Assembly (NCBI GenBank): GCA_009926195.1
Contig: RFPK01000107.1
Location: 1-6,929 of the forward strand
From: Synechococcaceae bacterium WB4_1_0192
Lineage (GTDB): Bacteria > Cyanobacteriota > Cyanobacteriia > PCC-6307 > Cyanobiaceae
DNA: 6,929 nucleotides
Reading direction: 5' to 3'
Of this stretch, positions 1 through 6,019 are shown in pieces. The notes beneath the pieces were generated by a model. It did no database searches. It saw nothing but the letters and a program-made list of their open reading frames with translations, and was not told the DNA's origin. Position 1 is the first letter of the stretch. Each line of letters begins with the position of its first letter. The position numbers and the translations under genes are program-made.

Positions 1-923
1 TCTACAACTACCACCCAGGCGAGAGCGCGGTGCAGGCGACGACGATCGTCAGCAACACGGTGCCGGCGGAGCAGATCATCCATCTGTTTACGCCGGAGCG
101 GCCTGGGATGACGCGGGGCGTGAGCTGCCTGGCGCCGGTGATGGTGCGGTTGAAAGACCTGGGCGACCTGCTTGACGCGCGGCTGATGAAGGAGAAGGTC
201 GCGGCGTGCCTGGCGGCTGCTGTGGTTGACCTCGACGGCACGAGCGATCAGAAAAGCACGATCGGCGATCGCATCGAGCCGGGCGGCATTGTGCGGCTGG
301 GCCCCGGCCAGGACATCAGGACGATCAACCCGCCGGCGGCGGGCGAGATCGACCGGGTGATCAAGACCTACCTGCTGGAGATTGCCGCCGGCATCGGCAT
401 CACCTACGAAGAGCTGACGGGCGACTACAGCGGCGGCAGTTACACCCAGGGCCGGATGGGCTGGATCGGCTTCCAGCGGCGGCTGATGAGCGACACCTGG
501 CAGATCCTGGCGCCGACGGTGTTCGACCGAATCTGGAGCTGGTGGGCGACACAAGCCTCGACGGTGGGCATCGCCACCGATGGACTGAGCGCCGACTGGA
601 CGCCGCCGCGGCGCGAGCTCTACGACCCGCAGAGCGAGACGAGCTCAGCGCTGAGCCGGATGCGTGCGGGCCTGCTGCCGCCGCAGGAAGCCATCCGCCT
701 TGACGGCTATGAGCCTGATGAGGTGCTGCGCCTCTATCAGGAATGGAACAAGCAGCTGGACGACGCCGGCGTGGTGCTCGACAGCGATCCGCGGAAGGTG
801 TCGGCAGCAGGCCTGACGCAAGCCCGCCCAGTTGGCTCCGCCCTTCCTCCGACCGGTGAGCCACCGGCTGAAGCAGCGCCGCCGCCAGCGCCTGCAGCGC
901 CGAGAACCCCCCCAGCAAGCTGA
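1..923 (+). CDS. Phage portal protein, lambda family (5' truncated, C-terminal part)
   Basis: The frame is open from the left edge (first full codon at 3), so only the C-terminal ~306 residues are seen. Portal proteins form the dodecameric ring at the capsid vertex through which DNA is packaged and to which the tail attaches. The visible start YNYHPGES, then VPAEQIIHLFTPERPGMTRG, and later LEIAAGIGITYEELTGDYSG followed by a Tyr/Arg-containing stretch, are the conserved blocks I know from lambda gpB-type portals (Phage_portal_2). The last ~40 residues are Pro/Ala-rich and probably disordered, which is common at portal C-termini. An apparent GTG start at 30 is only an internal Val, because the homologous sequence continues upstream of it. 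A 30-base gap with a strong ribosome binding site follows before the protease gene, the usual neighbour. The family call is secure; the exact subfamily is not. Confidence 0.93.
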   Translation, partial: YNYHPGESAVQATTIVSNTVPAEQIIHLFTPERPGMTRGVSCLAPVMVRLKDLGDLLDARLMKEKVAACLAAAVVDLDGTSDQKSTIGDRIEPGGIVRLGPGQDIRTINPPAAGEIDRVIKTYLLEIAAGIGITYEELTGDYSGGSYTQGRMGWIGFQRRLMSDTWQILAPTVFDRIWSWWATQASTVGIATDGLSADWTPPRRELYDPQSETSSALSRMRAGLLPPQEAIRLDGYEPDEVLRLYQEWNKQLDDAGVVLDSDPRKVSAAGLTQARPVGSALPPTGEPPAEAAPPPAPAAPRTPPAS

Positions 924-942
924 CCTTAGAATCGTGACGATG

Positions 943-948
943 AAGGAG
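943..948 (+). promoter_or_regulatory. Ribosome binding site of the prohead protease gene
   Basis: AAGGAG lies five bases before the ATG at 954. It decides the start: a GTG at 948 in the same frame overlaps this Shine-Dalgarno sequence and could not use it. Confidence 0.85.
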
Positions 949-953
949 TGCAC

Positions 954-1799
954 ATGAGCGACGGTCTCCTGCAGACCCGGGCAATGTTCGCCCCCGAGAC
1001 GATCAACGTCGAGGAGCGAACTGTTGAGCTGGTCTGGTCGACCGGCGCCCAGGTGAAGCGCGCCAGCTGGTCGCGCGGCGACTACATCGAGGAACTCAGC
1101 ATGGCGCCCGGCGCCGTGCGACTGGACCGTCTGAACAAGGGGGGTCCGCTGCTCGATGCGCACGACTCCTTCTCGCTGCGCAGCCAGATCGGCGTGGTGC
1201 AGCGAGCATGGCTGGATGGCAACGAGGGCCGGGCCCTGGTGAAGTTCAGCCGGCGTGATGACGTCGAGCCCATCTTCCAGGATGTGCAGGACGGCATCTA
1301 CCGCAACGTGTCTGTGGGCTACAAGGTCCACAAGACCGAGCGTGATGAGACCGGCGCTGTGCCGGTTGAGCGCGCAGTGGACTGGGAGCCCTATGAGCTC
1401 TCGCTGGTCCCGATCCCGGCTGACGCCGGGGCCCAGGTGCGCTCAGAAGAGCCCACCCCCACCCAACTCCAACAGGAGCGATCCATGGACGAACTGAACC
1501 AGGGGGCGCAGGCCACTGAGGCTGCGCCCGAGCAAACCTTTGAAACCCGCGCTGCTGCGCCTGCCGCCCCGGCAGTGGATCTGGAAGCCGTGCGCGCTGA
1601 AGAGCGCCGCCGCGCCGCCGGCATCCTCGACGCTGCTCGCAAGCTGCAGGTCGGCGAAGAGCTGGCCCACAAGCTGATCGCTGACGGCGTGGCTCTTGAC
1701 GAGGCCCGCATGCAGCTGATCGACGCCCGCTCTGCTGAAGAGCGCAAGACCCCGGCCCTGAGCCGCATCGAGGTGACCCAGGACACTTCCCGCTGCTGA
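954..1799 (+). CDS. Prohead protease (HK97/U35 type) with C-terminal scaffold-like domain
   Basis: 281 residues. Prohead proteases cut the scaffold or delta domain and the capsid protein during procapsid maturation. Residues 8-165 carry the family pattern: a TGA.V.R.SW block near 30-40, then LLDAHD with His70 as probable catalytic His, NVSVGY with Ser120 as probable nucleophile, and WEPYELSLVPIPADAGAQV at 144-162, with Glu148 as a candidate third residue. Residues ~166-205 are a Pro/Ala/Glu-rich linker. Residues ~207-260 are charged and predicted helical (EERRRAAGILDAARKL, then ADGVALDEARMQLID), like scaffold or delta segments. A separate start at codon 178 could make that part on its own. 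ATG 954 was chosen for its strong ribosome binding site. The stop overlaps the capsid gene start as TGATG. Catalytic assignments come from motif memory, not an alignment. Confidence 0.9.
   Translation: MSDGLLQTRAMFAPETINVEERTVELVWSTGAQVKRASWSRGDYIEELSMAPGAVRLDRLNKGGPLLDAHDSFSLRSQIGVVQRAWLDGNEGRALVKFSRRDDVEPIFQDVQDGIYRNVSVGYKVHKTERDETGAVPVERAVDWEPYELSLVPIPADAGAQVRSEEPTPTQLQQERSMDELNQGAQATEAAPEQTFETRAAAPAAPAVDLEAVRAEERRRAAGILDAARKLQVGEELAHKLIADGVALDEARMQLIDARSAEERKTPALSRIEVTQDTSRC
1474..1478 (+). promoter_or_regulatory. Internal ribosome binding site for a nested scaffold gene
   Basis: AGGAG inside the protease gene, six bases before an in-frame ATG at 1485. The spacing is close to ideal and the site falls in the linker between the protease and helical domains, where a nested scaffold start would be expected. 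Confidence 0.6.
1485..1799 (+). CDS. Putative nested capsid scaffold protein (in-frame internal start within the protease gene)
   Basis: An ATG at codon 178 of the protease gene, preceded by AGGAG at good spacing, would give a 104-residue protein starting MDELNQGAQ and ending at the same stop as the protease. It holds the Ala/Glu-rich linker and the helical, charged scaffold-like region but none of the protease residues. This is the same layout as lambda gene C and its nested scaffold Nu3, and Mu gene I and its nested Z. A scaffold made in excess of the protease would direct coat assembly and then be degraded. Seen: the start, the binding site, the frame and the domain boundary. Inferred: that it is translated and acts as scaffold. 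The alternative is that only the full-length fusion is made and the site is chance. Confidence 0.6.
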   Translation: MDELNQGAQATEAAPEQTFETRAAAPAAPAVDLEAVRAEERRRAAGILDAARKLQVGEELAHKLIADGVALDEARMQLIDARSAEERKTPALSRIEVTQDTSRC

Positions 1800-2638
1800 T
1801 GGCTTCCATCCAGCGCGTGACTCTGAAGGCAGCCTATGCCGAGGAGGTTCAGACCTGGCGGCCCCTGGCGGAGCAGCGCAACCTGCCTGACTTCCGCGAC
1901 ATGAAGGAGATCGAGGTCGGCGGCCAGATGCTGCCGGAGGAGATCAAGGAAGGCGGCGAGTACAAGACCGGCACCATCCAGGAGCAACAGGGCTCCTGGA
2001 ACCTCACCGAGTACGGCAAGAAGCTGGTGATCGGCCGCCGGCTGATCATCAACGACAACCTGGGCTACATCACCCGCGCTGTGCAGGTGCTGGCCCGTGG
2101 CGTCGCCACCTTCGAAGCCAACCAGATGTGGGGCCTGATCACTGGTAACGCCAAGTGCATGAGCGATGGTGTGGCCCTGTTCCACGCCAGTCACAACAAC
2201 ACCGGCACCGGCGTGATTGGTGAGACCGCCATCTCTGCCGCTCGGCAGGCGATGCGGAACCAGAAGGACTTCACCGGCAAGAACCCGCTCTATGTGGTGC
2301 CGCAGTACATCCTGCTGCCCACCACCCTGGAGACGGCGTTCGACAAGTTCAACAGCACGATTGTTCCGAATCAGACCAGCAGCGTCAACATCTTCTCGGG
2401 CTACCTGCAGAAGATCGTTGAGCCTCGCCTGGACGCTTCTAGCACCGCGCAGTATTACATCGTGGGCAACTACCCCGGTGTGACAAAGCTGATCTACGGC
2501 TACCTCGAAGGCGAAGCCGGTCCGACGATCGAGTCGGAGATCAAGCGCGATCCCGATGGCATCGTGACCTACCTGCGGCATGACTTCGGCTGCGCCATCG
2601 GTCAGCACCAGGGCTTCTACCGCTCCACCGGCGCCTGA
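1799..2638 (+). CDS. Major capsid protein (HK97 fold, Mu-like/protease-fusion subfamily)
   Basis: 279 residues; hundreds of copies would form the icosahedral shell. The sequence matches the capsid part of phage proteins often annotated as 'prohead protease/major capsid protein fusion': LPDFRDMKE (29-37), EGGEYKTG (51-58), EYGKKLVIGRRLIINDNLG (71-89), SDGVALFHASHNN (122-134), then AISAARQAMRNQKDFTGKNP (144-163), VEPRLDASS, YLEGEAGPTIESE and the ending LRHDFGCAIGQHQGFYRSTG. The ATG shares its A with the protease stop (TGATG) and has no clear Shine-Dalgarno sequence, so translation is probably coupled to the protease/scaffold gene. There is no N-terminal delta domain; the length is close to the mature (cleaved) HK97 coat. 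This is the most confidently recognised head gene here apart from the portal. Confidence 0.93.
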   Translation: MASIQRVTLKAAYAEEVQTWRPLAEQRNLPDFRDMKEIEVGGQMLPEEIKEGGEYKTGTIQEQQGSWNLTEYGKKLVIGRRLIINDNLGYITRAVQVLARGVATFEANQMWGLITGNAKCMSDGVALFHASHNNTGTGVIGETAISAARQAMRNQKDFTGKNPLYVVPQYILLPTTLETAFDKFNSTIVPNQTSSVNIFSGYLQKIVEPRLDASSTAQYYIVGNYPGVTKLIYGYLEGEAGPTIESEIKRDPDGIVTYLRHDFGCAIGQHQGFYRSTGA

Positions 2639-2662
2639 GCCGGCCCTCTCCAACCATCCTCT

Positions 2663-2667
2663 GAGGA
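2663..2667 (+). promoter_or_regulatory. Ribosome binding site of the DUF2190 gene
   Basis: GAGGA lies seven bases before the ATG at 2675, in the 36-base gap after the capsid gene. The gap shows no hairpin terminator or recognisable promoter. Confidence 0.7.
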
Positions 2668-2674
2668 CTGATCC

Positions 2675-3064
2675 ATGAAGAACTACGTGCAAGAGGGCTG
2701 CTACGTCGAGGTGGCCCTTCCTTACGCCCGCCTGTCGGGTGAGGGCGTGCTGGTCGGCAGCCTGTTCGGCGTGTGCGTGGTGGATGGCGCTTCTGGCGCC
2801 TCCATCAACATTCACACCGAGGGCGTCTACGACCTGACCGCCGCCACCGGCGCCAGCACTGACGCCACCGTCGGCGCTCTGGCCTACTGGGACAACACCA
2901 ACAAGCGCATCACCCCGGTGGCTTCCAGTCAGGCGGACCTGCCCATCAAGCCGAAACAAGGCGATGAGGTTGATGTGCGTGGCGTCACCTATCTGGTGCG
3001 CGACCCGCAGCCTGATGGGCACCAAGGAGTGCTGCTGATGCTCCATCGCACGAGCAACCGATGA
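2675..3064 (+). CDS. DUF2190-type capsid decoration protein, apparently fused to a head-tail joining protein C-terminus
   Basis: 129 residues. Residues 1-83 follow the DUF2190 pattern: MKNYVQEG at the start, LSGEGVLVGSLFGVCVVDGASG (19-41), a Gly-Val-Tyr-Asp-Leu strand, then VGALAYWDNTNKRITPVA (66-83). DUF2190 proteins are small, beta-rich and usually follow the capsid gene; they are thought to decorate the capsid. From about residue 85 the sequence changes to QADLPIKPKQGDEVDVRGVTY and then LVRDPQPDGHQGVLLMLHR. I recognise this as like the C-terminal half of small head-tail joining proteins (gpFII-like group), not as a DUF2190 ending. The DUF2190 call is firm; the chimera is inference from remembered family patterns. 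The stop overlaps the next start as ATGA. Confidence 0.85.
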   Translation: MKNYVQEGCYVEVALPYARLSGEGVLVGSLFGVCVVDGASGASINIHTEGVYDLTAATGASTDATVGALAYWDNTNKRITPVASSQADLPIKPKQGDEVDVRGVTYLVRDPQPDGHQGVLLMLHRTSNR

Positions 3065-3417
3065 TCAGGCCTGCCCGCCACGACATCATGATTCCGCAGC
3101 GGGCTACCTTCCGGCAGCGGCTGCGACTCAAGGCTGACGACCAAGCGCTGGATGCGACTGGCTACGAGCTGGTGGCGCAGGTGTGGGACCGGCGGCGAAT
3201 CACAAAGTACGCCGATCTGACCGTGCAGTGGGTCGATCAAGCGGCGGGCCTGTTCGAGTTGGTTCTGCAATACCCAGAGACCACAACAGTGGTGAAAGAC
3301 GGCGTGTGGGACCTCCTGGTGATCGAGCCAGGCGGAGACCGGTACTACTGGCTTGAGTGCGCCGCCTACCTCGACGTTGGCCTTTCTGCTCCGGTGGTAG
3401 TCAATGGCAATGGCTGA
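3061..3417 (+). CDS. Small beta-rich phage structural protein, possible fiber/baseplate N-terminal-type domain
   Basis: 118 residues, no enzyme motif. The pattern is a polar strand (RATFRQRLRLKADDQALDATGYELVAQVW, residues 14-42, described here by its ends only: RATFRQ to LVAQVW), then WVDQAAGLFELVLQYPET, then a hydrophobic GVWDLLVIEPGGDRYYWLEC and a final AYLDVGLSAP. It resembles the short Ig-like domains found before phage fiber or upper baseplate proteins, in which strands alternate and a GxxxLxL segment precedes a 'Gxw.yDl' segment. It starts at ATG 3061 by an ATGA overlap with the gene before and overlaps the collagen-like gene by 14 bases, so it probably works with that protein as an adaptor or chaperone. 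A second ATG at 3088 is possible but lacks a ribosome binding site. Function is inferred from context. Confidence 0.75.
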   Translation: MIRPARHDIMIPQRATFRQRLRLKADDQALDATGYELVAQVWDRRRITKYADLTVQWVDQAAGLFELVLQYPETTTVVKDGVWDLLVIEPGGDRYYWLECAAYLDVGLSAPVVVNGNG

Positions 3418-4579
3418 GCAGGTTTCACTGGAGCTGATTGAGGCGCAGCGCGTCTCGGTGGAGGTGGTGGAGGAGGGCGGGCGCGTGGTGCTTGAGTTGC
3501 ACCAGCCTGACGGACCTCCAGGCCCCGTGGGCCCGCAAGGGCCGCAGGGGCCAGAGGGGTTGCAAGGCCCTGACGGGCCGCAGGGAGCAACAGGACCGCA
3601 GGGCCCCCAGGGTCTACAGGGCATCCAGGGTGCGCCGGGCCTGGGCATCACCTTCAAGGGGCATGTGCCCACCAACGGGGATCTGCCCGGCAGCGCGACC
3701 CAGGGCGATGCCTACATCGTTCAGGCCGACGACTCGTTCCATGTGTGGGACGCCGGCACCGCGTCCTGGGTGAACGGTGGCTCGATCCAAGGTCCGCAAG
3801 GGATCCAGGGCCCTGAAGGCCCGCAGGGGATCCAGGGCCCTCAGGGTCCGCAAGGAATCCAGGGCAATGCCGGACCTCAGGGCTTGCAGGGCATCCAAGG
3901 ACCGGCAGGACCCACTGGCCCTACCGGCGCTACGGGCGCAGCTGGTGCGAATGGGAAGACGGTGCTGTCTGGCGCAGGGGCGCCGTCGGTTGGCCTCGGT
4001 GTCGATGGGGACTTTTACATCAACACCACTGCGAACACGATCTATGGCCCGAAGGCTTCCGGCGCTTGGGGATCTCCTGTGTCGTTGGTGGGGCCTCAAG
4101 GCGCCACGGGCGCAACTGGGCCTCAAGGCCCTACAGGCGCTCAGGGTCCGCAAGGCCCGCAGGGTCCGGCCGGATCGACCGGCGATACTGGCCCCGCAGG
4201 GCCTCAGGGGCCGACCGGCGCTGCTGGCCCAACTGGCGCCACTGGCGCCACTGGCGCAACGGGCCCTCAGGGTCCGATCGGGGATACAGGCCCAGCCGGC
4301 CCGCAAGGCCCGACTGGGCCGACGCCCGCGCTCACTACCGCCACACTCAACTTCGGCGACAACCCGCAATGGTCCGCTGAGTTCACCATCACCTCCATCG
4401 CCGCAACGGTCGGTCAGAACGTCATGATGGTGCCATCCGGCAGCAATGATGATGAACTGGAGTTCGACGGGTTTACCTGTGCGGCCAGGGTGACTGCCAC
4501 CAATACAATCCGAGCCTGGGTCACTGCTTGCCCAGGGCCTGTGGTGGGCACTCGATCTTTCCTGTTCCTCATTTCCTGA
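3404..4579 (+). CDS. Collagen-like phage fiber protein
   Basis: 391 residues. The N-terminal ~36 residues (many Val/Glu) probably anchor it to the virion. Three Gly-X-Y blocks follow: residues 37-81 (15 triplets), 130-183 (18) and 230-307 (26). Two short globular inserts separate them: 82-129 (KGHVPTNGDLPGSATQGDAY, then a FHVWD segment) and 184-229 (GDFYINTTANTIYGPKASG at 202-220), both typical of phage fibers. The last ~84 residues (NFGDNPQWSAEFTI, ELEFDGFTCAAR, RAWVTACPGPVVG) form a compact domain that may nucleate or cap the trimer. Collagen-like phage proteins form long trimeric stalks. It overlaps the upstream gene by 14 bases; a second ATG at 3410 is equally plausible as start. Whether it sits on the tail or the capsid is not shown by sequence. 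Confidence 0.92.
   Translation: MAMAEQVSLELIEAQRVSVEVVEEGGRVVLELHQPDGPPGPVGPQGPQGPEGLQGPDGPQGATGPQGPQGLQGIQGAPGLGITFKGHVPTNGDLPGSATQGDAYIVQADDSFHVWDAGTASWVNGGSIQGPQGIQGPEGPQGIQGPQGPQGIQGNAGPQGLQGIQGPAGPTGPTGATGAAGANGKTVLSGAGAPSVGLGVDGDFYINTTANTIYGPKASGAWGSPVSLVGPQGATGATGPQGPTGAQGPQGPQGPAGSTGDTGPAGPQGPTGAAGPTGATGATGATGPQGPIGDTGPAGPQGPTGPTPALTTATLNFGDNPQWSAEFTITSIAATVGQNVMMVPSGSNDDELEFDGFTCAARVTATNTIRAWVTACPGPVVGTRSFLFLIS
3791..3898 (+). repeat. Four tandem 27-base units within the second collagen block
   Basis: Units begin at 3791, 3818, 3845 and 3872 and encode GPQGIQGPE, GPQGIQGPQ, GPQGIQGNA and GPQGLQGIQ. The first two differ at only a few bases and the fourth has diverged most. Unit length is a multiple of three, so gain or loss of a unit would change stalk length without breaking the frame. 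Confidence 0.85.
4232..4258 (+). repeat. Three tandem 9-base units (Thr-Gly-Ala) in the third collagen block
   Basis: ACTGGCGCC is repeated three times, the last copy ending in A. It codes for TGA TGA TGA triplets of the Gly-X-Y repeat and looks like recent slippage or duplication, since the bases and not only the residues are conserved. Confidence 0.75.
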
Positions 4580-4588
4580 GTCAGAGCA

Positions 4589-6019
4589 ATGGCAGTCCTT
4601 CAAGACGGAACCGCGGGTTCAATCCTTGCCCGCATCTTCAACACCTCCAAGGGCCTGGCTTCGATGCTGGTGGCGGAGGACGGCACCACCATCCCGAAGA
4701 CCAACGGCGAAGCGCGAGGCGCTAGTGATGGTTTCCTGGCCATCGGTGGCGTCAACGACGACAGCTACAGGCCGGCGCGGACGGATCGCCTCGGCAACCT
4801 GGTCCCTGGCACAGTCAACCTGCTGTTGCACGAGCCGTTCGAGGGCGCCACGAGCAGTAGCCCGAACCGGGTAACCCTTGCGACTACCACCTTTACGCAG
4901 GCGCAGACCGCCGCTGGTGGTCTCAACCTTAATAACGGCAACAGCGCCGCATCTGCGGCTGCAGCACTGTTGACCACCAACCGGCAGTTCGCCAAGCTGC
5001 AGCGAGCGCCGTTGCAGTGCAAGATCCGCGCGCGCGCAAACCATGTTGCCAACGCCGTGATGGAGTTCGGCTTTGGCAACCCTGCCAACCAGACTTCCGC
5101 ACCGACGATTGGCGCCTTTTGGCAGATCACAACCGGCGGTGTCGTTCAACCGGTCCTGACCTTCAACGGTGTCGATGTCACTGGCGCCGCTGTGACGATG
5201 CCCTCTGGCTGGCAGAGCAACTACCACACATGGGATGTCATCCTGGATGATGACGAAGTGTTCTTCACGGTTCAGGACACCTCTACTGGCCAGCTGATCG
5301 CTGAACGCAGGATCCAGCTGGCTGTCACGCAGGTGCGGCTGTGGAACGCTTCAAGGCTTCCGGCGTTCGCCAGGCTGCACAACGTCACCGCTCCGGCATC
5401 TGCGCCGACGCTGATCCTCTCGTCGCTTGACGTGGTGATGCTGGACATGGCCCAGAACAAGACCTGGGCTCAAATTGCAGCGCTCAGCGGTTTTGGTGGT
5501 GAGGTCAACCCGACCACGTTCGCGCAGACCGCCAACTACGCCAACTCCGCAGCCGCGGCCAACGCCACCCTTAGCAACACCGCGGCTGGTTATACCACTC
5601 TCGGTGGTCAGTTTCAGTTCGCAGCAGTAGCTGGTGCAGAAACTGATTTCGCGCTGTTTGGCTTCACTGTGCCTGCGCCCTACAGCTTCGTCTGTGCCGG
5701 GATCGAGATCGACACCTTCAACAGCGGCGCGGCGGTGGCGACCACAGCTCATGTGCTGCAGTGGTTCGCCTCGCCCGATCAGACTGCAATCTCCCTGGCA
5801 ACGGCCACCAACCGTCGCCTCACCCTCGGAGTGCAGAGCTTCGCTGTTGGCGCGGCGATCGGCGCCCTGGCAGCGCCCATAATCCGCGACTTGAGTGATG
5901 CACCTTTGGTGACCAATCCAGGCCGCATCATGGTGGTTGGCCTCAAGATTCCAGTCGGCACCGCCACGGCATCGCAGATCATCCGCGGCACCGTGGCGAT
6001 TCGGGGCTATTTCGAGTGA
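4589..6019 (+). CDS. Unknown phage structural protein, possible lectin-like fiber or capsid surface protein
   Basis: 476 residues; I do not recognise a named family. Three regions can be seen. Residues 1-75 (MAVLQDGTAGSILARIF, then DGFLAIGGVNDDSYRPARTD) look like a virion attachment segment. Residues ~78-287 run from LLLHEPFEG to SSLDVVMLD, with alternating beta-strand pattern and YHTWDVILDDDEVFFTVQD at 212-230, reminiscent of concanavalin/LamG-like beta sandwiches in which a 'W.v.i.ddevfftv.d' strand pair is typical. Residues ~320-476 are a second Ala/Thr-rich beta domain ending TVAIRGYFE. There is no signal peptide, membrane segment or catalytic motif. It starts 9 bases after the collagen-like gene with only a weak ribosome binding site, so the two are probably co-translated. 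A receptor- or glycan-binding role is inference. Confidence 0.85.
   Translation: MAVLQDGTAGSILARIFNTSKGLASMLVAEDGTTIPKTNGEARGASDGFLAIGGVNDDSYRPARTDRLGNLVPGTVNLLLHEPFEGATSSSPNRVTLATTTFTQAQTAAGGLNLNNGNSAASAAAALLTTNRQFAKLQRAPLQCKIRARANHVANAVMEFGFGNPANQTSAPTIGAFWQITTGGVVQPVLTFNGVDVTGAAVTMPSGWQSNYHTWDVILDDDEVFFTVQDTSTGQLIAERRIQLAVTQVRLWNASRLPAFARLHNVTAPASAPTLILSSLDVVMLDMAQNKTWAQIAALSGFGGEVNPTTFAQTANYANSAAAANATLSNTAAGYTTLGGQFQFAAVAGAETDFALFGFTVPAPYSFVCAGIEIDTFNSGAAVATTAHVLQWFASPDQTAISLATATNRRLTLGVQSFAVGAAIGALAAPIIRDLSDAPLVTNPGRIMVVGLKIPVGTATASQIIRGTVAIRGYFE

Noticed and set aside
265..272. GCGATCGC, the HIP1 palindrome that is abundant in many cyanobacteria
   Set aside because: I found one clear copy, which is too few to support a cyanobacterial host for a GC-rich window of this size.
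948..953. GTG start for the protease gene
   Set aside because: It overlaps the AAGGAG site itself; ATG 954 is correctly spaced from that site.
1780..1805. Programmed frameshift joining protease and capsid into one protein, as in fused relatives
   Set aside because: No slippery heptamer is visible before the TGATG junction, and simple translational coupling explains the overlap.
3024..3040. AAGGAG followed by ATG near the end of the DUF2190 gene
   Set aside because: The ATG at 3038 is in the same frame as that gene and would give only an eight-residue peptide. It is too far from the next gene start at 3061 to serve it well.
1391..3046. 551-codon open frame on the minus strand
   Set aside because: It lies antisense to the protease/scaffold, capsid and DUF2190 genes, all well supported by family motifs. 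High GC and strong codon bias produce long antisense frames, and its translation shows no recognisable domain.
3791..3898. Regular repeats as a possible CRISPR array
   Set aside because: The 27-base units are adjacent with no unique spacers and encode Gly-X-Y residues in frame.
3614..4603. 329-codon minus-strand frame and a 216-codon plus-strand frame over the collagen gene
   Set aside because: They are shadows of the Gly-X-Y repeat: their sequences are low-complexity Arg/Ala/Ser-rich and their ends do not match any ribosome binding site.
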